From Chitinophagales bacterium (GTDB lineage Bacteria > Bacteroidota > Bacteroidia > Chitinophagales > UBA2359), in contig JAHDDN010000419.1 in the NCBI GenBank assembly GCA_020629335.1, positions 1 through 5,083 on the forward strand: a stretch of 5,083 bases of DNA, read 5' to 3'. A program made the position numbers and the translations under genes. Shown one piece after another: positions 1 through 5,083 of this stretch. Positions within the stretch are counted from its first letter, which is position 1; every line of letters starts with the position of its first letter. The notes under the pieces were generated by a model. That model ran no database searches. It was not told the origin of the DNA and worked only from the letters and a program-made list of their open reading frames with translations.

Positions 1-84
1 ATTTAGTCTCAATACCCACTACCCAACACTATTTTAGCCATATAATAACGGATTGGATGAAGCCGCCATCATTACATCTAAAGA

Positions 85-2592
85 CTATTTTTTAACAAAT
101 ACCTTAGAATAAGAAGGACCATCATTTTCAGCAAAACCACTTAGCACATAAGCACCTGGTGAAAGTCCCCCAGTATCTATTTTAATGAATGAGTTATAGA
201 CTTCACTCAGTCTAATTTCTCGAACTTGCTTTCCTGCCATATCAGTGATAATTAGCTTAATCACATTACAGTCGGCACATTGGAAATAAATATAATCTTC
301 GGCAGGATTGGGAAAAACAATCAACTCATTAGGAGGCGTTTCTATTTGTTCAAAATCTTGTAAAATATAAGATACCCAAGGACGAGCCTGCTTGATGACT
401 AATTGATCATCACTTGTAATTTTGTACTCTATATCCATCGCAAAATTATCATTATAGATGGCTTGATATTTAATGGCAAATTTATCGTGTATGATACTTA
501 AGAATTCTCTCATTTGATCTAAATATTCTTCCTTCATAATGATTACGTCATCTTCCACCAGATTAGAATATTGCACTACAATATAATCATTATCACTTTG
601 AGGAACTATTTCTAATAAAATTTCCTCGGCTAAGGTATTTCCTTCTGGATTGGTAATTAGTTCTTCTCCTAACTGAGAATTCAGATAAAAGGTGTTTTCG
701 GTATTATAAATTGGATCAATACTGACTCCTACCCCATTCGCCTTTTCATCAGAAAAATTAGGATGACATAAAACGCCCATCGAAGTAATAAAATGATTGA
801 CTCTATAAAACTCTCTTTCTTCAAAAGCTCTTAGATTCCACAAACTGGCATATACCTGTTTAATGGATTTGGAGATATGTCCCTCTTCAGGATGTTGCGT
901 TTTGGAAGTATATAAACCAGCCCCATTGAAAGCAGGTAAATCTTCATTATTTGTACTTGATCGACAGCGTACAGAAGTCCCCTCTGGAAATGATTGATGC
1001 ATTTCATCTAATTCATTGAGCATCCAATCAGGCATTGCTGCTTCCTTGATTTTCTTTCTAAATTCCTTGAGTCGTTCATCACGTACTGTTCTATCTGCTA
1101 TGAAATCAGCTTCGTTTATGATCATTTCTATTTCGCTGAAAAAATCATTGTATGCCATGAATTCCTGATAAAAATAAAAAGGCACACCAAAACCATTCGG
1201 GATAGTACCTTCTGGAAATCCGAAGCTTCGCATCGTTGCTAAATTAGCGCATTTAGCCCCAAAACCATCAAACATATCGAAGCCAATTTCATCTAAAGGA
1301 AGTATGTGGGTATAATCTAAATTAATCGGAGGCGTCTGTTCCTCCTCTGGCCTGATCTCCTCAAACCAATCATTGACTTCCTCCAGTGTAGCTTCTCGGA
1401 TGAAATATTTATCCTGCTCTACTCTATAGTAAATATACTGATCCAATAAATTCGCAATAGAATCAATGGCAAGTGGATCTCTTATAAATGCATTCGGAAT
1501 ATTATTTTGAATCGCTCTCAAATTGACATGAGACAAAGGAGTTTGTATCACCGATGTCATAATTCCAGCTACACGAGGTAAAGCATTGGGTAAGGCCTCA
1601 TATAGCACAATGTCTTTTATACCTGGTATTTCATCTAAATCCATTTGACGAAATAGCCCAAAGCCTTCTGCTGGATTCAATCCCCAATAATTAATATCAG
1701 AATAAAGATCTGCTTCTAAAAGAATCGGGATTCTGGAGGCATCATAAAGTGCCTTATTCTCCTCATAGTCATCCTGACTATTTTCAGTTACATAATAAGA
1801 GATATTATTTTCTAAAAAAGGCATATTGGCCGCTACAAATTCTAAGGTTTTTCTGACGACTTCAAAATCTTTAGCATAACCATTACTAAAGTTAAATGCA
1901 TAAGTCCCCAAAGTAGCATTATTAGAAATAGTTGTCGGATGAAAAATAACTTGTCCTCTCATGATATTATCATCTGGATAAGGAAGACCAATAGCATTTG
2001 CAAAATCAGCATGCAAATTATAATTATCACTATGAACAAAATAAAGATTAGGATTATCAGAATAAAAATCTTCTATTAGAAATTTGACATATCGCTTCTC
2101 ATTTAAGAACTCTGACCATTGTACTTCATCTTTTGTAACAGACAAGGCTGTGAAGGTTTCAAAATCCTCAATCGCTGTAGCTCCTTTATCAATAGTAATA
2201 GGGGTCGCTGGATTTAATGGACTTTGAGTAGGTAAGTTTTGAAATTCAGTGATATCATCTACGCCATCTAAGTCTGTATCAAAAGGCGTTTGAATGGGAT
2301 ATTCTAATACTTGATAATGGGCCAATGGGTAAGCACCTAATGGCTCTGTGAGGACAGTCGTATTAGCTTCTCCTAATGTCATGGAAGTCGCACGATCAAA
2401 GTCTGCATTAAGCTCATGCCTAACCTTCAAAATATAATAATGATCTGTGCTCGAATTGATGGATAATTCTACTTGTCCGTCAGTATTAGTGCTATAATTG
2501 ATTATCTCTACCTCTTGAGCATACAAAAAGCAATGAGAAATAAACAATATATGTAATATTGATAGAATTTTTGGAGCGTATTTATTATCCAT
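85..2592 (-). CDS. Secreted PPDK/glucan-dikinase-like ATP-grasp protein with T9SS sorting domain
   Basis: This is a predicted exported protein of 835 residues. Residues 1-25 form a signal peptide with a likely cut after LYA. A Ca-binding thrombospondin-3-like motif, FDTDLDGVDD, lies at 104-113. Around 341-370 is a swivel-type motif, TPLSHVNLRA (351-360), whose His355 matches the phosphohistidine of glucan water dikinases. A PPDK_N-type ATP-grasp domain follows at about 440-740: GAKCANL (445-451), RSSTNNEDL (544-552), NGAGLY (556-561), DIEY (720-723) and QARP (735-738). By family knowledge, Arg544, Asp720, Glu722, Gln735 and Arg737 correspond to PPDK ATP/metal ligands, so the active site looks intact. 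There is no PEP/pyruvate barrel. Residues 757-835 are a T9SS tail with PNP at 761-763 and a terminal KVFVKK. The His-then-ATP-grasp order is that of glucan dikinases, not PPDK. I chose the ATG at 2590-2592 because it directly precedes the signal peptide; an in-frame TTG at 2599-2601 would add MIF. The substrate is unknown. The domain calls are firm; the activity is inference. Confidence 0.88.
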   Translation of the reverse strand: MDNKYAPKILSILHILFISHCFLYAQEVEIINYSTNTDGQVELSINSSTDHYYILKVRHELNADFDRATSMTLGEANTTVLTEPLGAYPLAHYQVLEYPIQTPFDTDLDGVDDITEFQNLPTQSPLNPATPITIDKGATAIEDFETFTALSVTKDEVQWSEFLNEKRYVKFLIEDFYSDNPNLYFVHSDNYNLHADFANAIGLPYPDDNIMRGQVIFHPTTISNNATLGTYAFNFSNGYAKDFEVVRKTLEFVAANMPFLENNISYYVTENSQDDYEENKALYDASRIPILLEADLYSDINYWGLNPAEGFGLFRQMDLDEIPGIKDIVLYEALPNALPRVAGIMTSVIQTPLSHVNLRAIQNNIPNAFIRDPLAIDSIANLLDQYIYYRVEQDKYFIREATLEEVNDWFEEIRPEEEQTPPINLDYTHILPLDEIGFDMFDGFGAKCANLATMRSFGFPEGTIPNGFGVPFYFYQEFMAYNDFFSEIEMIINEADFIADRTVRDERLKEFRKKIKEAAMPDWMLNELDEMHQSFPEGTSVRCRSSTNNEDLPAFNGAGLYTSKTQHPEEGHISKSIKQVYASLWNLRAFEEREFYRVNHFITSMGVLCHPNFSDEKANGVGVSIDPIYNTENTFYLNSQLGEELITNPEGNTLAEEILLEIVPQSDNDYIVVQYSNLVEDDVIIMKEEYLDQMREFLSIIHDKFAIKYQAIYNDNFAMDIEYKITSDDQLVIKQARPWVSYILQDFEQIETPPNELIVFPNPAEDYIYFQCADCNVIKLIITDMAGKQVREIRLSEVYNSFIKIDTGGLSPGAYVLSGFAENDGPSYSKVFVKK

Positions 2593-2598
2593 AAAAAT

Positions 2599-2632
2599 CA
2601 AATTTAACGTTTCTGCTTAAGGTTTTATCAAA
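2599..2632 (-). promoter_or_regulatory. Candidate Bacteroidota-type promoter for the dikinase-like gene
   Basis: Read on the minus strand, TAAATTTG (2599-2606) matches the Bacteroidota -7 consensus TAnnTTTG exactly. A TTTG (2629-2632) lies 22 bases upstream, slightly longer than the usual 19-21 base spacing. The -7 box ends only six bases before the ATG at 2592, so the transcript would be leaderless or nearly so. The region is AT-rich and a chance match is possible; this is a weak call. Confidence 0.28.
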
Positions 2633-2794
2633 AAACAATTCAATAGCTATGCCATTATTCTATAAACGTAAAAAAGCAATAGAAAGTCTATACTTGAAGA
2701 GAGATTTTTTGACACAAAGGCATCCCAAAATTGATTTATCCATCAAGATAAGGACATTCTTTCAAATAGTCAATTATTTATATTTTGGGCGCAT

Positions 2795-2866
2795 CCCTTC
2801 CTTATTTTTCATCGACCCGTAGGGGCGTTCCTATGTGTGCGGCCTTCGATGAAAAATAAGGAAGGG
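2795..2866. repeat. Perfect 21-bp inverted repeat with 30-base spacer
   Basis: The left arm at 2795-2815 begins cccttcctta and ends catcga; the right arm at 2846-2866 is its exact reverse complement. The spacer at 2816-2845 is GC-rich and contains a small cccgtaggg dyad. No T-run follows on either strand, so it is not an ordinary intrinsic terminator. It is too short to be the ends of an insertion sequence with a transposase, but could be a miniature element, a REP-like palindrome or the core of an RNA. Confidence 0.85.
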
Positions 2867-3024
2867 TCGGGCTGTACGTTCTTATGTGGCTATGTGTTTG
2901 CCACTACGCTAAGTGCTGCTTGTCTCTGCGAGCCTTCACATCACTAAGCTTCGTAGGCATCCTCATATACGCCACATACCACTGCCATCCCTTGCGCATT
3001 TTTGGTGATGTTGGTGGCTTCGAA

Positions 3025-3098
3025 AGGCACAATTCAAAAAGACTTGCGCCATAATTCATACCAGACTCTTATAGCGCAAGTGTTTTTCACTTGTGCCT
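3025..3098. repeat. Mirrored pair of ~30-base hairpin units
   Basis: Positions 3025-3054 and the reverse complement of 3069-3098 agree at about 26 of 30 positions; both start aggcacaa and contain acttgcgc. Each unit is also a hairpin by itself: ggcacaa/ttgcgcc (3026-3032 with 3044-3050) and gcgcaagtg/cacttgtgc around a T5 loop (3074-3082, 3088-3096), each with one G-U type pair. The pair can therefore fold as two small hairpins or as one long stem. Function is unknown. Confidence 0.75.
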
Positions 3099-3261
3099 GC
3101 TTAGACTTTTGTTTGCTCCATTACTTAGTTTGTTTTTTCGTAATTATTCAGCATGATGGCCAATAGCGCTACGATTTGGAATTATTAGTCCAAATTACTT
3201 TTTGGGTCGAAAACCTAAATCGCCTATAATCTATATTATAAATCATCCAATAAGAGGAGAT

Positions 3262-3296
3262 AAAAAAAGGCGCAGTCAATAGATTGACTACGCCTT
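3262..3296 (-). terminator. Rho-independent terminator of the YHYH gene
   Basis: The arms at 3267-3280 and 3283-3296 (aaggcg-c-agtcaat against attgact-a-cgcctt) pair over 14 positions with a single C/A mismatch and a tight turn. On the minus strand the stem is followed by seven T residues (complement of 3262-3268). It starts 27 bases past the YHYH stop codon, which is the expected position. No comparable T-run exists on the other side, so it works on the minus strand only. Confidence 0.9.
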
Positions 3297-3323
3297 AAAA
3301 GTTAGTGTGGGTGAATTGAAAAT

Positions 3324-4703
3324 TTATTTTGATACGATTACTTTGCGAAAGGTTGTATGATTACCGTTAGAGAATTTGATTAAATATACGCCATCATAAA
3401 CGGTATCTAAACTGAAGTAGGCCATGGTTCTACCTTGGGCAATTTTTGATTCGCTGATTAATTGTCCGCTCATATTGTATAGTTCGACTTTTACATTTTC
3501 TTTCACTAAACCGCCTAATTGGATGCCTATTAGTTCGGCTGTTGGATTTGGGAAAATGGAAATTTCTACATTCTCAAAGCCTGTTTCTATACTGGTAGTT
3601 GGTGGAGTGGTATAGATACTGGTTGATTCTGTGATGCTGTCTACTTTTCGATTTTCTGCTTCTCCGTAAAAGGTAGGGCCGACAACATATGGATATGTGG
3701 AATTCCAATTTTCGTCTACGGTAGCGAAATAACAGTAAATACCTTCTGGGTATTCTGGTGTTACACAGAAACGACCATTGTGCTCGTCGAGATAATCTTC
3801 TTCGCCTGGGTGGTCTACATATTCATAATCTTCTCGGAAATATCCCAATGGGTACTCTCCGTTTGTGGGTGGACCACTATCTACCATTGTGCCATCAGCG
3901 TGGGTATTTCTTTCGGTTATATCTCTTAATTGATAGCTTGATTTAATTCTTGTAATACCTCCACTCCCATCGCTATTTTGGTAACCATAAGCGCCATAGA
4001 TTGGAAAACCATCATAGGCGTATCCGATTAATGGGGAATGTTCGTCTTCATTGATGCTGTATAATCCTTCGGCATCGTATAAGTTACATACATCTGAGAT
4101 GACGTCTAAATCTAATTTGAAGGCAGATGGATTTTGGTGGTGGTGATAATTACCCATTGCAGGGTGTGCTTTGGAGCAATCAAAACCAGGCCTTTCGGCA
4201 GGAATTGCATCTCTATTCCAATCAACTTGGGCCATTGGGCCTCCAGGGCATGGTGGATATCCACCAGGAGGGCCTCCACATAGAGCACTTGTATTAGAAT
4301 TCCATCCTACACCGTCTCTCCAATCAAATAGAGCGACTCCATTGATGAATACTCCTATGTTTCCTGGATTGGTTTCAATTCCACTTCCTGTGTTTTGCTG
4401 TGGATTTAAAGGGATCTTAAAGATGGCATCTTGATTTTCTGCCTGTGAAGGATTCCCGTCTTGGAATGGGCCTGTTGGATAGGCTGGAATGCCTGTGGCT
4501 GTTACATAGACAAAGTCTTCAGAATATTCGACTTGTTGACAATTATATAATATGCCGTTATCAATGGCGGTTGAGTTTCCGACCATATAGTAAGAGCCCG
4601 TTTCTGTTGTATTTTGCAACCATGATGTGATGGCAGGGCTTAATTGAGCTTGGCTGAATAGCGCTAGTAATAGTGCGCTTAATGTAAGCAATAGTTTTTT
4701 CAT
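3324..4703 (-). CDS. Secreted YHYH-domain protein with T9SS C-terminal sorting domain
   Basis: This exported protein has 459 residues. Residues 1-19 form a clear signal peptide (MKK start, Leu-rich core, cut after SQA). The body at about 50-345 resembles the YHYH family: GVFINGVALFDWRDG (117-131), DWNRDA (161-166), HPAMGNYHHHQNP (180-192), GYAYDGFPIYG (227-237), DEHNGRFCVTPEYPEG (306-321) and YPYVVGPTFYG (337-347). The name-giving motif reads Tyr186-His-His-His189 instead of Tyr-His-Tyr-His. The His cluster with nearby Asp and Cys could bind a metal, but the family has no settled function. A Gly/Pro-rich segment at 142-157 is bounded by Cys142 and Cys152, which may form a disulfide. A Thr/Ser-rich linker (about 355-375) leads into a T9SS tail with FPNP at 384-387 and a terminal KVIVSK, implying surface attachment or release. 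The ATG at 4701-4703 starts directly at the signal peptide. The gene has its own terminator downstream and appears monocistronic. The family call is firm; the role is unknown. Confidence 0.9.
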   Translation of the reverse strand: MKKLLLTLSALLLALFSQAQLSPAITSWLQNTTETGSYYMVGNSTAIDNGILYNCQQVEYSEDFVYVTATGIPAYPTGPFQDGNPSQAENQDAIFKIPLNPQQNTGSGIETNPGNIGVFINGVALFDWRDGVGWNSNTSALCGGPPGGYPPCPGGPMAQVDWNRDAIPAERPGFDCSKAHPAMGNYHHHQNPSAFKLDLDVISDVCNLYDAEGLYSINEDEHSPLIGYAYDGFPIYGAYGYQNSDGSGGITRIKSSYQLRDITERNTHADGTMVDSGPPTNGEYPLGYFREDYEYVDHPGEEDYLDEHNGRFCVTPEYPEGIYCYFATVDENWNSTYPYVVGPTFYGEAENRKVDSITESTSIYTTPPTTSIETGFENVEISIFPNPTAELIGIQLGGLVKENVKVELYNMSGQLISESKIAQGRTMAYFSLDTVYDGVYLIKFSNGNHTTFRKVIVSK

Positions 4704-4733
4704 AATCTTGTGTTTGTCTATTTAGACGATACA

Positions 4734-4762
4734 ATTATGAAATTCCTTCGGTTTTTTGTCAA
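4734..4762 (-). promoter_or_regulatory. Candidate promoter for the YHYH gene
   Basis: On the minus strand a TTGACA (4757-4762) is followed after exactly 17 bases by CATAAT (4734-4739). This is the layout of a classical sigma-70 promoter with one deviation in the -10 box. Transcription would begin near 4727 and give a leader of about 24 bases. Bacteroidota mostly use a different consensus (TTTG / TAnnTTTG), so this may be coincidental. The -35-like word is the edge of the adjacent tandem repeat. Confidence 0.35.
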
Positions 4763-4841
4763 CCTCCCCTAACCCATCCTTGTATAAGGAGGGGGATATA
4801 TTGTCAAACTCCCCTAACCCATCCTTGTATAAGGAGGGGGA
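4756..4841. repeat. Two tandem copies of a palindromic CT/GA-rich intergenic repeat
   Basis: Positions 4756-4796 and 4801-4841 are identical over 41 bases except for one change (C at 4763, A at 4808), a period of 45 bases. Each copy contains an internal hairpin, ccc-a-tcctt / gtat / aagga-g-ggg, at 4773-4794 and 4818-4839. Very similar 'tcccctaaccc...ccttn(4)aagg...gggg' elements are scattered between genes in many Bacteroidota genomes (from general knowledge, not searched). They lie between the LytTR fragment and the YHYH gene and may act as mRNA-end hairpins. Confidence 0.88.
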
Positions 4842-4854
4842 ATTATATGAAGTA

Positions 4855-5061
4855 TTATCTGTCTAGCCAAGCTTTAAAAGCTTTTACTTTGTCTCTGCTG
4901 ACAATGGTTTCTTCTTTGTGTTTTGGATGGAGGTCTAAACTAACCCGATTATTAAAATAATTTTCGATTTTTTGAATGGCTTCTAAATGGACGATTTGTT
5001 TTCTGTTGATTCGGAAGAAGTTTTTGGGATTTAAGGAACGTTTAAAAAATAATTTCCACAT
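4855..5061 (-). CDS. C-terminal part of a LytTR DNA-binding domain, possibly a broken gene
   Basis: The 68 residues match the end of a LytTR domain, the DNA-binding module of LytR/AlgR-type response regulators. They contain LNPKNFFRINRKQIV (10-24), the conserved F-x-R-x-x-R-x-x-I-V segment, then AIQKIENYFNNRVSLDL (28-44) and IVSRDKVKAFKAWLD (53-67). A complete LytTR domain has about 100 residues, so the first strands are missing, as is any receiver domain. An in-frame TAA (5062-5064) stands directly before the ATG, so this frame cannot extend upstream. Codons 5061-5081 in another minus-strand frame read YKRLVAK, which resembles the piece that normally precedes this segment; this suggests a frameshift, but the window ends there. 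The final residues are complete and end in a TAA at 4855-4857. It may be a pseudogene remnant, a sequencing error in a full regulator, or a short free domain. The family call is firm; the gene's integrity is uncertain. Confidence 0.75.
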   Translation of the reverse strand: MWKLFFKRSLNPKNFFRINRKQIVHLEAIQKIENYFNNRVSLDLHPKHKEETIVSRDKVKAFKAWLDR

Positions 5062-5083
5062 TTAGCAACTAATCTTTTGTACC

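Larger units (their letters stand above)
2607..3261. other. Non-coding block with nested hairpins, possible composite repetitive element
   Basis: No convincing gene is present in this stretch of about 650 bases between two minus-strand genes. Positions 2607-2760 are plain AT-rich sequence. From about 2788 to 3100 the sequence is visibly richer in G and C than its flanks and full of inverted repeats. These are a perfect 21-bp pair (2795-2815 and 2846-2866), an imperfect pair near 2904-2955 (ctacgctaagtg against cactaagcttcgtag), a longer-range pair atgtggc/gccacat (2884-2890 and about 2971-2977), and two mirrored hairpin units at 3025-3098. A 12-base word, cgttcctatgtg (2826-2837), recurs with one change at 2877-2888. 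Positions 3100-3261 return to AT-rich sequence, with a small hairpin at 3174-3195 (atttgga/tccaaat, 8-base loop). The block may be a dispersed repeat or a structured RNA. The repeats are seen directly; the identity is inference. Confidence 0.6.

Noticed and set aside
3..95. Open plus-strand frame from the window edge to a TAA at 93-95, possibly the end of a convergent gene
   Set aside because: Only 30 codons are visible, with no recognisable motif, and the end overlaps the 3' end of the dikinase-like gene. It cannot be supported without upstream sequence.
85..2592. Calling the gene pyruvate phosphate dikinase (ppdK) or PEP synthase (ppsA)
   Set aside because: The PEP/pyruvate-binding barrel is absent, the domain order is reversed, and the protein is exported. 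Only the ATP-grasp and phosphohistidine parts are shared.
2795..2866. Terminal inverted repeats of an insertion sequence
   Set aside because: The arms enclose only 30 bases, no transposase gene is present, and no flanking target duplication is visible.
2904..3059. Minus-strand open frame of 51 codons (contains MRKGWQWYVAYMRMP)
   Set aside because: It runs through the hairpin-rich repeat block, has no recognisable domain or start context, and its openness is best explained by repeat composition. It looks like the kind of spurious ORF that dispersed repeats produce.
3174..3195. Small hairpin atttgga/tccaaat as a plus-strand terminator
   Set aside because: No plus-strand gene precedes it, the stem has only seven mostly weak pairs, and the following T-run is short and offset.
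3424..4630. Plus-strand open frames of 61-87 codons at 3424-3615, 3758-3946, 4171-4434 and 4445-4630
   Set aside because: All lie antisense inside the YHYH gene, whose minus-strand frame shows a signal peptide, family motifs and a T9SS tail. The antisense products have no recognisable features.
4756..4841. CRISPR array
   Set aside because: There are only two copies, separated by four bases, with no spacer-sized unique sequence and no cas genes.

Overview
The window looks like chromosome from a member of the Bacteroidota, perhaps a Saprospiraceae- or Cytophagales-like marine or freshwater lineage (the lineage is inference). The evidence is an AT-rich sequence, two exported proteins ending in type IX secretion (T9SS) C-terminal sorting domains with the 'FPNP' entry motif, a LytTR-type DNA-binding domain in Bacteroidota style, weak or absent Shine-Dalgarno sequences, and short CT/GA-rich palindromic intergenic repeats. 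All convincing genes lie on the minus strand.

Layout on the + coordinates: positions 1-84 hold no supportable gene. Positions 85-2592 (minus) encode an 835-residue secreted protein that combines a phosphohistidine ('swivel') motif with a PPDK-type ATP-grasp domain, in the order used by glucan water dikinases, and ends in a T9SS tail. Positions 2593-3261 are a non-coding stretch of about 670 bases. It holds a perfect 21-bp inverted repeat and a mirrored pair of smaller hairpin units, and resembles a decayed or composite repetitive element or a structured RNA. Positions 3262-3296 form a strong minus-strand intrinsic terminator for the next gene. Positions 3324-4703 (minus) encode a secreted YHYH-domain protein with a T9SS tail. 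Its upstream region carries two tandem copies of a 45-base-period palindromic repeat, the nearer of which supplies the -35-like half of a candidate promoter. Positions 4855-5061 (minus) encode the C-terminal part of a LytTR DNA-binding domain whose N-terminal part is interrupted by a stop and may continue in another frame.

The genes do not look like one operon: each is separated by structured non-coding DNA, and the YHYH gene has its own terminator. What the two large genes share is the export route (Sec signal peptide, then T9SS). The LytTR fragment may be the end of a response regulator or a broken gene; nothing in the window shows that it controls the other two. The most unusual item is the extracellular dikinase-like protein, which keeps the recognisable phosphotransfer and ATP-site residues although ATP is not normally available where it should reside.
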